A stretch of DNA of 64,000 nt from Caldimonas manganoxidans ATCC BAA-369 (GCF_000381125.1 NZ_KB905933.1:1-64000), one strand, 5' to 3'. Counted from the first letter of the stretch, positions 16,441 through 25,236 are shown. Program-made: numbers and translations. Notes: a model not told the origin generated them from the letters alone.

Positions 16441-17010
16441 TCACATGGCCGACCATCCGCCGAGGATCAGCACGCCCAGCGCGGCGAACAAGACCGCGGC
16501 GGCTTGATGGATGCGGCGGATCGGCAGTCGCCGCGTCAGCCGCTCGCCCAGCAGCACCGCTGGCGCGTTGGCGATCATCATGCCCAGCGTGGTGCCCAGC
16601 ACCACGGCAAAGAACGCGGCGTACTGGGCCGCCAGGGCCACGGTGGCGATTTGGGTCTTGTCGCCGATTTCGGCCAGGAAAAACGCCAGCGCCGTGGTCC
16701 CGAAGACGCCCCAGCGCGGGCCCTGAGCCGCCTGGGCGTCGTCGAGCTTGTCGGGAATGAGCACCCAGATCGCCATGGCGATGAACGACAGGCCAAGCGC
16801 CCAACGCATCACCTGGGGCCCCAGCATCGAGGTGATCCAGGCGCCCAGCGCACCGGCTGCTGCATGGTTGACGAGGGTGGCCACGAAGATGCCCAGCAGG
16901 ATCGGCAGGGGGCGCCGGTAGCGGGCGGCCAACAGCAGGGACAGGAGTTGCGTTTTGTCGCCCATTTCTGCCAGGGCGACGATGCCGGTCGAGACGAAAA
17001 ATGCTTCCAC
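16441..17010 (-). CDS. TMEM165/GDT1-family manganese exporter
   Basis: A 189-residue membrane protein with two copies of the family motif E-x-G-D-K-T/S: ALAEMGDKTQLLSLLLA near residue 15 and FLAEIGDKTQIATVALA near 115. These repeats define the UPF0016/GDT1 family of Mn2+/Ca2+ exporters (MneA and relatives). Six membrane helices are expected. The start is GTG 17010 with no clear ribosome site. The leader contains a yybP-ykoY riboswitch, which in other bacteria senses Mn2+ and turns on exactly this family, so function and control agree. Confidence 0.9.
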   Translation of the reverse strand: MEAFFVSTGIVALAEMGDKTQLLSLLLAARYRRPLPILLGIFVATLVNHAAAGALGAWITSMLGPQVMRWALGLSFIAMAIWVLIPDKLDDAQAAQGPRWGVFGTTALAFFLAEIGDKTQIATVALAAQYAAFFAVVLGTTLGMMIANAPAVLLGERLTRRLPIRRIHQAAAVLFAALGVLILGGWSAM

Positions 17011-17078
17011 GGGGCAAAGGATTCCGGCCGGCGTTCATACCCATGACCGCACCTGCTCCCGGCACGCAAGCAGGCACG

Positions 17079-17201
17079 GTCAAAGGTCTCGCCAAGTTCG
17101 CTCCACTTCCTGTGCCATGCCCACAGACGGGCAAGTGTGTTGACACAGGACCCTCGGGGGCGCGTCGATGTCGCGCACGAGGGAGGCTACTCCCCAATGA
17201 C
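17079..17201 (-). promoter_or_regulatory. yybP-ykoY (Mn2+) riboswitch aptamer
   Basis: On the minus strand the leader of the GDT1 gene shows the conserved parts in order: GGGGAGTAGCC (17195-17185), then GTGTCAACACACTTG and GCATGGCACAG in the variable arm, then GGCGAGACCTTTG (17093-17081). The ends pair (GTCA at 17201-17198 with TGAC at 17082-17079), forming P1. This matches the yybP-ykoY aptamer as seen in front of mntP and alx in Escherichia coli. Downstream, an imperfect hairpin (17046-17080) may be the expression platform. A -10 box TACAAT lies at 17215-17210, 9 bases before the aptamer. Confidence 0.85.
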
Positions 17202-17260
17202 AGGCGCGCATTGTAGCCGGAGGCGGCATACTGAGGTTTGATGTCCATGAGGAGCCGCCC

Positions 17261-18211
17261 TTGTTGCCACACGCTGAGCTGCCGCACGCCCCGCCTCTGC
17301 GCCCTGCCGGGCCCGAAGACCTGCCGGCCATCACGGCCATGCTGAACGAGCACGCCTTACCCCTGGCGGGGGTGGACGAGCATGGGGCCGACTTTCTCGT
17401 CGCGCGAGATGCCAGTGGCTTGATGGGCTGCGTTGGTTTGGAGTTTCATGGCGACGGCGTGCTGTTGCGTTCGGTGGTGGCGCGCATCGGTCACCAGGGC
17501 CTGGGCGGGCAGATGGTGCGCGCGGCCCTGCGTCAGGCCCGTCAGCGCGGCGCGCAGTGGGCCGTGCTGCGCACCACCACGGCCGCAGGCTTCTTCGCGC
17601 AGCAGGGCTTTCGCCGTGTGGAGCCGTCCGCGGTGCCGGCCGCAGTGCACGCGAGCGTCGAGTTTCAGGGGGCCTGCCCGGACAGCAGCATCACCATGAT
17701 GCGGGATCTGCGCTTTGGCGTGAGCGTGCGCGCTGCCCGCGAAGACGACATGCCGGCCGTGCTCGAGATCTATAACGAGGAGGTGCGCCACAGCACCGCC
17801 ACTTACCAGTATGCCGAGCGCACCCTGGACGAACAGGTGGCGCAGTGGTTGGCCAAGCGCGCCGAAGGCTATCGCTTCTTCGTGGCCGTCACCGACGATG
17901 ACGCCGTGGTGGGTTATGCCAACTATGGGCTGTTCCGCCCGCGTGAGGGGTGGCGTTTCACCTGCGAGCATTCGGTCTATATCCACCGCGACTGGCGGGG
18001 ACGTGGCTTGGGCAAGCTGTTGCTGCCAGCGGTGATGGCGCATGCGCGCGAGCGGGGGTTTCACAGCATGGTGGGTGTGGTCGATGCAGCCAACACCGCG
18101 TCGGTGAAACTGCACGAGTCGCTGGGATTCAAGTTGGCCGGCGTGATCCGCGAAGGCGGCTACAAGTTCGACCGCTGGCTCGATGTGGCTTTCATGCAAG
18201 CCATGCTGTGA
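17261..18211 (+). CDS. Fused double GNAT acetyltransferase (ArsN2-like + ArsN1/phosphinothricin-type)
   Basis: A 316-residue fusion. Residues 1-150 match ArsN2-type proteins of arsenic operons (L-R-P-A…DLPAITAMLNEHALPLAGV, V-G-L-E, LLRSVVARIGHQGLGGQMV, TTTAAGFFAQQGF, CPDSS). Residues 153-316 match the ArsN1/phosphinothricin acetyltransferase family (VRAAREDDMPAVLEIYNEEV, S-T-A-T-Y, EHSVYIHRDWRGRGLGKLLL with the Q/R-x-x-G-x-G/A acetyl-CoA loop, ANTASVKLHESLGFKLAGV, K-F-D-R-W-L-D). The latter confers resistance to organoarsenical methionine or glutamate analogues. No ars operon is nearby. The start is TTG 17261 or 17264, after GAGGAG at 17249-17254; no ATG is in frame. Confidence 0.85.
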   Translation: MLPHAELPHAPPLRPAGPEDLPAITAMLNEHALPLAGVDEHGADFLVARDASGLMGCVGLEFHGDGVLLRSVVARIGHQGLGGQMVRAALRQARQRGAQWAVLRTTTAAGFFAQQGFRRVEPSAVPAAVHASVEFQGACPDSSITMMRDLRFGVSVRAAREDDMPAVLEIYNEEVRHSTATYQYAERTLDEQVAQWLAKRAEGYRFFVAVTDDDAVVGYANYGLFRPREGWRFTCEHSVYIHRDWRGRGLGKLLLPAVMAHARERGFHSMVGVVDAANTASVKLHESLGFKLAGVIREGGYKFDRWLDVAFMQAML

Positions 18212-18222
18212 ATGCCCGGGGG

Positions 18223-18444
18223 TCAGGCGGCCGGCTTCACGTGGATGCGCAGCCCCCGGACCTGCACCACCTGGCCGGCGCGGATCTTGGCGCTCTTGCG
18301 TGTCTCGGGCTGGCCGTCCACCTCGACAAGGCCGGCGGCCACCAGGGCCTTGCCCTGGCCGCCGCTGTCGGCCGCGCCCACCAGCTTGAGCAGGGCGTGC
18401 AGTTCGACGTGCTCGCCGCGCAGTTCGAAGTCGATGTCGGGCAT
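18223..18444 (-). CDS. RNA-binding S4-domain protein (YbcJ-like)
   Basis: A 73-residue single S4 domain: ELHALLKLVGAADSGGQGKA, then LVEVDGQPETRKSAKIRAGQVV. This is the YbcJ family, small RNA-binding proteins of unknown target. The start codon is 1 base after the stop of the FKBP gene on the same strand, so the two are certainly co-transcribed and probably coupled in translation. Confidence 0.88.
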   Translation of the reverse strand: MPDIDFELRGEHVELHALLKLVGAADSGGQGKALVAAGLVEVDGQPETRKSAKIRAGQVVQVRGLRIHVKPAA

Positions 18445-18445
18445 G

Positions 18446-18793
18446 TCAGACGGCCAGCAGTTCGACCTCGAACAGCAGTGTGGCGTTCGGCGGGATCACG
18501 CCGCCGGCGCCGCGGGCGCCGTAGCCCAGTTGCGGCGGAATGAGGAGGCGGCGCGTGCCGCCGACCCGCATGCCTTGCACCCCCTCGTCCCAGCCGCGAA
18601 TCACCAGGCCGGCGCCCAAAGGGAAGACGAAGGGGGCGTTGCGGTCCTTGCTGGAGTCGAACTTGGCCCCTGGCTGGCCGTCGTGAGAGAGCCAGCCGGT
18701 GTAGTGCACCGTGACGTTGCAGCCGACCCGCGCCTCGTCGCCTTGGCCGATGACGGTGTCTTCGTATTGCAGCCCGCTGGCGGTGGTGATCAT
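18446..18793 (-). CDS. FKBP-type peptidyl-prolyl isomerase
   Basis: A 115-residue single-domain FKBP. The family landmarks are all present: VTVHYTGWL, K-F-D-S-S, PFVFPLGAGLVIRGWDEGVQGM, GGTRRLLIPPQLGYGARGAG and IPPNATLLFEVELL. It has no signal peptide, so it acts in the cytoplasm. ATG 18793 has the weak site AAGGAT 6 bases upstream. It heads a two-gene unit with the S4 protein. Confidence 0.93.
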   Translation of the reverse strand: MITTASGLQYEDTVIGQGDEARVGCNVTVHYTGWLSHDGQPGAKFDSSKDRNAPFVFPLGAGLVIRGWDEGVQGMRVGGTRRLLIPPQLGYGARGAGGVIPPNATLLFEVELLAV

Positions 18794-18953
18794 GGCGATC
18801 CTTTCATGTCGAGCGATGGTGGCGATGCCCGGGATGGCAGACGCAGCAGGGGCGCCACGGTAGCACAGCTTTGCGCCCATGGGTGCAAGACGCACCCGCC
18901 GCCGGTGGATTTCTCGGCCACAATGAGAGGGTTTCTGCGTCGTACCGCCGTCC

Positions 18954-20267
18954 GTGGACCCTTCGTCGCCCCATGATTCTTCGTCGGCCCACCGGGCCGA
19001 TGAGCCCATGCGGACCCTGCTGAACGCCGTTCAGCGCGCGCAGGACGGACGCTGGACGGCCCGCCATGCCCGCTTCGAGCTGCACTCCCATTTTCAGCCG
19101 ATCTACAGCCTGTCTCACCACCGGGCCGTCGGGCACGAGGCCTTGCTCCGGGCGGTGGATGCGCAGGGGCGTGCCGTGGCGCCGCCATCGGTGTTGGCTG
19201 CTGCCACGTCACCGGACGATTTGGTGCACTTGGACCGTTTGTGCCGGCTGCTGCATGTGGCCAATTTCAGTGCCCAGGCCGGGCCTGAGCCGGTGTGGCT
19301 GTTCCTCAACATCCACCCGGCCGTGTTCGTGCGTGGCCCAGGGTTGGGGGGGCAGCGCTACATGCGCGCGATGCTGGATCGGTTCGCACTGCCACCATCG
19401 CAGGTCGTGCTGGAAGTGACCGAGGACATGGTCCGACGCGACCAGAGCTTCGAGGCCGCGATGGCCGAGGCCCGGGAGCTGGGCTGTTTGCTGGCGCTGG
19501 ACGATTTCGGGGCGGGCCATTCCAATTTCGACCGGGTTTGGCACATCCGCCCTGAAATCGTCAAACTCGACCGCAGCCTGGTGCGTCGTGCGGCCATGGA
19601 GCCGCGCATCGGCCGCATCGCCACGCAGATGGTGTCGCTGCTGCACGCTTGTGGGGCCATGGTGTTGATGGAAGGCATCGAGACCCTGGACGAGGCATAT
19701 CTGGCGCTGCAGGCCGATGTGGACTTCGTGCAGGGCTACCTGTTCGCGCCTCCGGCGCCCGTGCTGCAGCCGCCGCAATGGCCGCATCCGGTGATCGATG
19801 CGGTGTGGCAGCGCTTCGATGCCCGTTTCGAGGCCGACAAGCGTGCCGAGCGCGAGCGCTTGGCGCCGTACATGAATGCCATCGGCCATGCGGCCGCCTT
19901 GTTGCAGGCCGGCCTGCCGCTGGAGGCGTGTTGCCAGGAATTCCTGCGCCTGCCTGGGGCCGAGCTGTGCTACCTGATCGACGAGCAGGGCTTGCAGATC
20001 GGGCACAACGTCACCTCGCCGCATTTCGAAGCCAGGCGTTCGGCCCAGTTTGCACCGTTGCGCGACGCCCGCGGCGCGCGCTGGGCGCGCCGGCCCTACT
20101 TTCGCCGCGCGCTGGACCACATCGGGCGGGTGCAGGTCACCCGGCCGTACCTGACGGTGCATGGCGCGCATTTGTGCGTCACCGTATCGATCGGTCTGCG
20201 CTGGCAAGAGCGGCTGGTGGTGCTCGGCGGCGACATCGACTGGGACATTCAGCCTGCGCTCGGGTAA
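18954..20267 (+). CDS. EAL-domain cyclic-di-GMP phosphodiesterase
   Basis: Up to 437 residues. The EAL domain (about 40-265) keeps the catalytic set: HEALLR, FLNIHP, LEVTED, ALDDFGAGHSNFD, VKLDRSL, LMEGIET and FVQGYLF. Active hydrolysis of c-di-GMP is therefore likely. Residues 290-437 form a second region (LPGAELCYLIDEQGLQIGHN…RPYFRRAL) resembling the PDC-like sensor found C-terminal to EAL domains in Betaproteobacteria. No membrane helix is seen. The start is either GTG 18954 or ATG 19008; neither has a strong ribosome site. A hybrid kinase gene follows after 62 bases. Confidence 0.9.
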   Translation: MDPSSPHDSSSAHRADEPMRTLLNAVQRAQDGRWTARHARFELHSHFQPIYSLSHHRAVGHEALLRAVDAQGRAVAPPSVLAAATSPDDLVHLDRLCRLLHVANFSAQAGPEPVWLFLNIHPAVFVRGPGLGGQRYMRAMLDRFALPPSQVVLEVTEDMVRRDQSFEAAMAEARELGCLLALDDFGAGHSNFDRVWHIRPEIVKLDRSLVRRAAMEPRIGRIATQMVSLLHACGAMVLMEGIETLDEAYLALQADVDFVQGYLFAPPAPVLQPPQWPHPVIDAVWQRFDARFEADKRAERERLAPYMNAIGHAAALLQAGLPLEACCQEFLRLPGAELCYLIDEQGLQIGHNVTSPHFEARRSAQFAPLRDARGARWARRPYFRRALDHIGRVQVTRPYLTVHGAHLCVTVSIGLRWQERLVVLGGDIDWDIQPALG

Positions 20268-20329
20268 GCTGAGCGCCAATCCTGGCCTTGGTGGTCGATC
20301 GATTCTTCATCCCTGCGGCCCGCCTGTCC

Positions 20330-22570
20330 ATGCCCCAGTCGCCCGTCCGTCCCGACACTGCTGCGGCGCAGGCCGACACGCTGCCGCGGCGATGGCCACA
20401 GGTGCGCGAGCCGGCGCAGCTGGAAGCACGCATGCGCGAGCGGCTGTTCTGGTTCACCGTGGCGCTCAGCCAGGCCGGCGCGCTGGGGCTGTGCGCCTAC
20501 TTTTGGTGGTCGCAACGGCCTGGGCTGGTCGCAGTGGCCGCGCTCTACGTGGCGGCCACTCTGGGCGTGTCGGCCTATGCGGTTCGCACCGGGCGCATCC
20601 GGCGCAGCATTGCCGTGCTGATGGTCGTGCTGGCCGTGGCATTGACGGCGCTCACGTGGTTGATGGGGGGCTGGACGGCACCCAGTCTGTGGTGGTTGGT
20701 CCTGCTGCCGATGATGTGGATGCTGACCGGCGCTCGACGCGAGGGCCTGATGCTCGGTGGGGTCATCCTGGGGGTCTTGGTCCTGACCCCCTGGGCCGTG
20801 GAGGGTTTGGGGCTGCCCGATTTGTCGCCCACCCCACCGGCGCAGCGCGCCCTGGATGCTGGGGCCTGGGCCGCCGCTGCGCTGGTGCTGTTCGGCTGCT
20901 TCGTGCTGTACGCCCTCGGCCTGCGCCGCGGTTTGCGACGTGAGCTCACCCTGGCATTGCGGGAGTTGCGGCGCTCTCGAGACGAGGCCTTGGCCGCCTC
21001 GCAGGTCAAGGCCCGTTTCCTGGCCAACATGAGCCACGAGGTCCGCACGCCGATCAATGGCATTTTGGGGGCGATCGAATTGCTGCGCGGTACCCCGCTC
21101 GATGCCCGCCAGCAGCAGATCGTGGCCTTGCAACGCCAGAGCCTGGACACGCTGATGGCCCTGGTCAACGATGTGCTCGACTACACCAAAATCGAAGCCG
21201 GGCGCATGGAGCTCGAGCCCGTGGACACGGATTTGCGCGAGCTGGTGTTCGATGCGCTGGAGTTGCATGCGGCTTTGGCTCACGAAAAGGGCTTGGAGCT
21301 GACCTTGGGGTGGGCCAGCGAGGTGCCCCCGGTCGTCAGGGTGGACCCCACGCGGCTGCGCCAAGTGCTGGGTCACCTGGTGTCCAATGCCGTGCGCTAT
21401 ACCTCCCGGGGTGGGGTGCACATCCAAGTGGGGGTCGAACCCGAAGGTCTGACGCAGGGACAGGCCCGGCTGCGGATCGAGGTGCAAGACACCGGCGTGG
21501 GCATCGCGCCCGAGCTGCTGCCTCGGCTGTTCGAGGCCTTCCCGCGCAGTGAGGAGGCCGCCGCGCGTGGGCCGGCAGGCTCGGGCTTGGGCCTGGCCAT
21601 TTGCCGTGAGCTGGTCCAGCTCATGGGGGGGCGGATCTCGGTGCGTAGCGAGCTGCACAAGGGCTCGGTGTTCACGCTGGAGCTCACGCTCGATCATGTC
21701 GAGCAGCCCCATGCCGGCCTGCCGCCGGGCGTGCCGCTGCGTGTGCTGGTGGTGGCCAACTACCTGCGGCTGGTGCAGCATGTGGAGGCCGGTTTGCGCG
21801 AGTTTGGCGTCAGCTACGACATCAAGCCCGTGCCTCCCACCCAGACCGAGCTGCTCGCGCTGCGCGATCAGGGGGTCAATGCCATCTTGCTCGATGAGAA
21901 GCTGCTGGGCGCGCGCGGGCACGACCGTCTGGAGCAGATGGCCCGCGAGGTGGGCTTGCCGGTGCTGCTGATGCGCGGCGTGTCGAGCGACACCACGATG
22001 GGCATGCTCGATGGGGTGTTCGTGTTGTCCAAGCCGGTGCGCCCGCATGCCTTGTACGATGGCCTGCGTTGGGCGTTGCACGCGCGTCGGCAAAGCGAAC
22101 GCGCCACCCCGGCCGGGGCGCATGCGGCGCCGGCTGCCGAGCTGTCGGCCTTGGCTGGTCGAGTGCTGTTGGTGGACGACAACCCGGTCAACCAAGTCAT
22201 GACCCAGGCCTTGCTGGAGCGCCTGGGGTTGGCTGTCGTGGTGGCTGGCGATGGACGCGAGGCGCTGCACCGCTTTGCCGAACAGACTTTCGACTTCGTG
22301 CTGATGGACGTGCAAATGCCTGGCATGGATGGCCTGACCGCGACGCAGAAGCTGCGTGAGATCGAAGGCCGGCTCGGGCGTGCCCGCACCCCGGTCATTG
22401 CGGTAACCGGCAATCCCGAGCCGGAAATCCGCCAGCGCGGCCAAGCGGTCGGCATGGATGATTTTCTGGGCAAGCCCTTCACGCTCGAACAGTTGCAGCG
22501 CATGCTGCTGCGCTGGCAGCCCGGGCCGCGGGAGGTGCCGGCAGCGCTGCGGGCCGACGGACCGTCTTGA
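20330..22570 (+). CDS. Hybrid sensor histidine kinase with two receiver domains
   Basis: A 746-residue membrane hybrid kinase. Residues 30-205 hold about six hydrophobic helices without a clear ligand domain. The kinase core follows: H-box FLANMSHEVRTPINGILG, N-box LGHLVSNAVRYTS, G1 VQDTGVGIAP and G2 GSGLGLAICRELVQLMGG. Two receiver domains follow. The first (about 455-565) has lost the acidic pocket at its start (LVVANYL) though it keeps ILLDEK and LSKP. The second (about 605-730) is complete: LLVDDNPVN, FVLMDVQMPGMDG and the closing GKPF. ATG 20330 was preferred over TTG 20288. It may work with the neighbouring EAL protein. Confidence 0.9.
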   Translation: MPQSPVRPDTAAAQADTLPRRWPQVREPAQLEARMRERLFWFTVALSQAGALGLCAYFWWSQRPGLVAVAALYVAATLGVSAYAVRTGRIRRSIAVLMVVLAVALTALTWLMGGWTAPSLWWLVLLPMMWMLTGARREGLMLGGVILGVLVLTPWAVEGLGLPDLSPTPPAQRALDAGAWAAAALVLFGCFVLYALGLRRGLRRELTLALRELRRSRDEALAASQVKARFLANMSHEVRTPINGILGAIELLRGTPLDARQQQIVALQRQSLDTLMALVNDVLDYTKIEAGRMELEPVDTDLRELVFDALELHAALAHEKGLELTLGWASEVPPVVRVDPTRLRQVLGHLVSNAVRYTSRGGVHIQVGVEPEGLTQGQARLRIEVQDTGVGIAPELLPRLFEAFPRSEEAAARGPAGSGLGLAICRELVQLMGGRISVRSELHKGSVFTLELTLDHVEQPHAGLPPGVPLRVLVVANYLRLVQHVEAGLREFGVSYDIKPVPPTQTELLALRDQGVNAILLDEKLLGARGHDRLEQMAREVGLPVLLMRGVSSDTTMGMLDGVFVLSKPVRPHALYDGLRWALHARRQSERATPAGAHAAPAAELSALAGRVLLVDDNPVNQVMTQALLERLGLAVVVAGDGREALHRFAEQTFDFVLMDVQMPGMDGLTATQKLREIEGRLGRARTPVIAVTGNPEPEIRQRGQAVGMDDFLGKPFTLEQLQRMLLRWQPGPREVPAALRADGPS

Positions 22571-22702
22571 GCGGCCGCGCGCGGGGGGCTCGGGCGGGTC
22601 GGGGCCTCGGGCCGTGCCGAGGGCGGCTCACCCGGCACGACGGTGCAGGCCGGGTCGGGCTGGCCCGCGGCACGTCAAGGCGTGTGCGTGCCGGCGCGAG
22701 GT

Positions 22703-22981
22703 TCAACGCGCCCACAGCACCTGTGTTTCGGGGTGGCGCTCCATGTAGGAACGCACGTAGGAACACAGCGGATGAACTTTGAGCCCATGAGCGCGCGCAT
22801 GGTCCAGCGCGGCTTGCACGAGCAGGGCCGCGATGCCGCGCCCGCGCAGCGCCGGCGGGACGCCGGTATGGGTCATGTGCATGATGCCGTCGCGCAGTTC
22901 GTAGTCCGCGACGCTGAGCTGGCCGTCCAGCCTGGCTTCGAAACGCTGGGCAGCGGGGTTGTGCGTGACTTCGACAGACAT
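22703..22981 (-). CDS. Small GNAT-family N-acetyltransferase (YidJ/Gcn5-like)
   Basis: A 92-residue protein of the short GNAT class (COG2388 type). It shows DGQLSVADYEL, MHMTHTGVPPALRGRGIAA with the acetyl-CoA loop R-G-R-G-I-A, and the closing VHPLCSYVRSYMERHPE. Substrate is unknown. The gene converges on the hybrid kinase gene, with 132 bases of GC-rich DNA between the stops and no clear terminator. Confidence 0.9.
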   Translation of the reverse strand: MSVEVTHNPAAQRFEARLDGQLSVADYELRDGIMHMTHTGVPPALRGRGIAALLVQAALDHARAHGLKVHPLCSYVRSYMERHPETQVLWAR

Positions 22982-23209
22982 GGGGTGCGGGTGATGCGGT
23001 GGCTGCAATGCCCCATCGTGCCACAAGGTGTGAGGCCGTGTCCTGAGGGCCGTCAACTCTCGTGATGGACCGTGACGGCTTTGGCATCTCCGGGGACGCG
23101 GGTGGGGGCGGGTGTGGACAGGGCGCCGCGCTCGGAGCACCATCTTGTCCTGCGCGCTGGACCTTGGCCGCTGGTCATAGGCCGATGCTTTGCGCAGCGG
23201 GCACGGAGC

Positions 23210-23566
23210 ATGGCAATGGACGATCGGACCTTTTCGGCCCCCCCTTCGGCCCTGCGGTTTCGCACCTTGCTTTATCGCTATTGGTTTTTTGCCTGGTTGT
23301 TCCGCGACGCAGGCCGTGGGACGGTGTTCGAACGTGCCGCCGCTTGGCGTCACAACCGCGAACAGGCGCGCTGGCTGCCGACCTACCTGCGCCGCTGGGC
23401 CACTTTGGGCTTGGTCTTCTTCGTGTTGGGGGCGGTGGTCGAGCTGGCTGGCGGCACGGCCATGCTGGCGGCGCTGTTCTTCGTGCCTTCGGCCATCAGC
23501 GTGCCGGTCAACGCCGTGATCAGTGTGGCTTGGCTGGGTTTGAAGCTGCTGCCCGGTCCGCTGTGA
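23210..23566 (+). CDS. Hypothetical membrane protein
   Basis: A 118-residue protein I do not recognise. An N-terminal soluble half (FRTLLYRYWFFAWLFRDAG, then A-A-W-R-H-N-R-E-Q-A-R-W-L-P-T-Y-L-R-R-W) precedes two hydrophobic helices (LGLVFFVLGAVVELAGGTAM and A-L-F-F-V-P-S-A-I-S-V-P-V-N-A-V-I). It starts at ATG 23210 or 23216. Codon use and position match the flanking core genes, so I take it as real. Confidence 0.6.
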   Translation: MAMDDRTFSAPPSALRFRTLLYRYWFFAWLFRDAGRGTVFERAAAWRHNREQARWLPTYLRRWATLGLVFFVLGAVVELAGGTAMLAALFFVPSAISVPVNAVISVAWLGLKLLPGPL

Positions 23567-23633
23567 GGCCGGTGCCGGCGAGGCCACGCGCGGCGCGCGT
23601 GCACGACCAGCGGGGCTTTGGCACACTTGAGGG

Positions 23634-24701
23634 ATGAACGCTGCCCTTCCCCGACGTCGCCTGGGCCAAAGCGGCCTGCAAGTCACCCCCATCTGTCTCG
23701 GCACCATGACCTTTGGCGAGCAGGTCGATGAGGCCACGTCGCACCGCATCCTCGATCGGGCGCTGGAGCTGGGGTTGAACTTCCTCGACACGGCCGAGAT
23801 GTACCCCGTGCCACCCTCGGCCGAACGCTATGGCCAGACCGAGTGCATCTTGGGCCGCTGGTTCGCCTCGCGGCCTGGTGTGCGCGAGCGGGTGGTGCTG
23901 GCCACCAAGGTGGCCGGCCCGGTGCGCGGCTACGATTGGATCCGCCAGGGCAGTGCCGATCTGAAGGCGCAAGACATCGTCCAAGCCTGTGACGACAGCC
24001 TGCGGCGCTTGCGCACCGATGTGATCGACCTCTATCAGATCCACTGGCCGGTGCGCAACGTGCCGATGTTCGGGGCGCTGTATTTCGATCCCCAGCGCGA
24101 CCGACCCGTGTCCTCGATCCATGAGCAGCTCGATGCCTTGGGGCGCCTGGTTCGCCAGGGCAAGGTGCGGGCCGTCGGGCTGTCCAACGAGACGCCTTAT
24201 GGTGTGGCCGAGTTCGTGCGTGTGGCCGAACAGCACGGCCTGCCGCGTGTGGCCACCGTGCAGAACGCCTACAGTCTGGTCAACCGCTCGGTCGAAAACG
24301 GCTTGGACGAGGTGATGTATCGCTATGGCATTTCCCTGCTGGCGTACTCGCCGCTGGCCTTCGGCTTGTTGACCGGCAAATATGACCAAGGGGGGCTGAC
24401 GGGCGGGGCCACGGGCCGGCTGGCGCAGTTCGAGTCGATGCGTCGGCAGCGTTGGGGCCGCCCCGAGGCGCTGGCGGCCGCTCGGCGCTACAACGCGCTG
24501 GCGCGTGAGCATGGACTGACGCCCACCCAGATGGCGTTGGCGTTTTGCTACACCAAGTGGCAGGTGACCAGCACCATCATCGGCGTGACCAGCGTGGCGC
24601 AATTGGAAGAGGACGTGGCTGCCTGGGGCACCACGCTGTCGCCCGACCTGCTCGAAGCCATCGACCGCATCCGCTGGGACATGCGTGACCCGGCACAGTG
24701 A
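23634..24701 (+). CDS. tas: NADP(H)-dependent aldo-keto reductase (Tas-like)
   Basis: A 355-residue aldo-keto reductase with the Tas pattern: RRLGQSGLQVTPICLGTMTFGEQ, the catalytic D-T-A-E-M-Y segment (Asp and Tyr), the LATKVAG lysine, and Q-I-H-W-P histidine. The nucleotide-binding end reads GLSNETPYGV…LLAYSPLAFGLLTGKY. The usual length is about 346. It is monocistronic or leads into the ybaK gene, whose GTG is 12 bases downstream. Confidence 0.9.
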   Translation: MNAALPRRRLGQSGLQVTPICLGTMTFGEQVDEATSHRILDRALELGLNFLDTAEMYPVPPSAERYGQTECILGRWFASRPGVRERVVLATKVAGPVRGYDWIRQGSADLKAQDIVQACDDSLRRLRTDVIDLYQIHWPVRNVPMFGALYFDPQRDRPVSSIHEQLDALGRLVRQGKVRAVGLSNETPYGVAEFVRVAEQHGLPRVATVQNAYSLVNRSVENGLDEVMYRYGISLLAYSPLAFGLLTGKYDQGGLTGGATGRLAQFESMRRQRWGRPEALAAARRYNALAREHGLTPTQMALAFCYTKWQVTSTIIGVTSVAQLEEDVAAWGTTLSPDLLEAIDRIRWDMRDPAQ

Positions 24702-24713
24702 GCTGCGGCGCCC

Positions 24714-25205
24714 GTGGCTCGAACACCGCATGTCAGTGAGACGCCGGCCACGCAATGGCTGCGCCGTCACGGTGTGTCGTTCGTCGAACATGTCTACCAG
24801 TACGTCGAGCACGGCGGCACGGCCGAGTCGGCGCGCCAGCTCGGACTGAACGAGCATCGAATCATCAAGACCCTGGTGATGCAGGACCAGGAGGCGCGTC
24901 CGCTGATCGTGCTGATGCATGGCGACCGGCAAGTCAGCCTCAAGGCCCTGGCCCGCGAGATCGGGGCCAAACGGGTTGAACCCTGCCGGCCCGAGGTGGC
25001 CGAGCGTCACAGTGGCTACAAGGTGGGGGGCACCTCGCCCTTTGGCACGCGCAAGGCCATGCCGGTGTATGTGCAAGCCAGCATCCTGGAGCTGCCGCGC
25101 ATCTGCATCAACGGCGGACGTCGCGGCTACCTCGTCGAGCTGGCGCCCGCGGTGCTGGTCGAGCCTCTGGGCGCTCGGCCGGTGCGCTGCGCCAGTGCAG
25201 AATAG
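24714..25205 (+). CDS. ybaK: Cys-tRNA(Pro) deacylase YbaK
   Basis: A 163-residue trans-editing protein. Landmarks are [52 protein letters not shown] and [17 protein letters not shown]. The G-Y-x-V-G-G-x-S-P-x-G loop with a lysine at K-x-L marks the YbaK/EbsC branch, which clears cysteine from mischarged tRNA-Pro. The start is GTG 24714. A distant relative occurs at 34710. Confidence 0.88.
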   Translation: MARTPHVSETPATQWLRRHGVSFVEHVYQYVEHGGTAESARQLGLNEHRIIKTLVMQDQEARPLIVLMHGDRQVSLKALAREIGAKRVEPCRPEVAERHSGYKVGGTSPFGTRKAMPVYVQASILELPRICINGGRRGYLVELAPAVLVEPLGARPVRCASAE

Positions 25206-25236
25206 TCTTTTTACACTTTCCAACGATTGTCGCCCC

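Noticed and set aside
16280-17353. Long minus-strand ORF through the GDT1 gene and its riboswitch
   Set aside because: It is out of frame with the E-x-G-D-K-T repeats and crosses structured leader RNA.
20249-22444. A 731-codon ORF opposite the hybrid kinase
   Set aside because: Antisense of kinase motifs; composition rich in Q, H and R typical of shadow frames.
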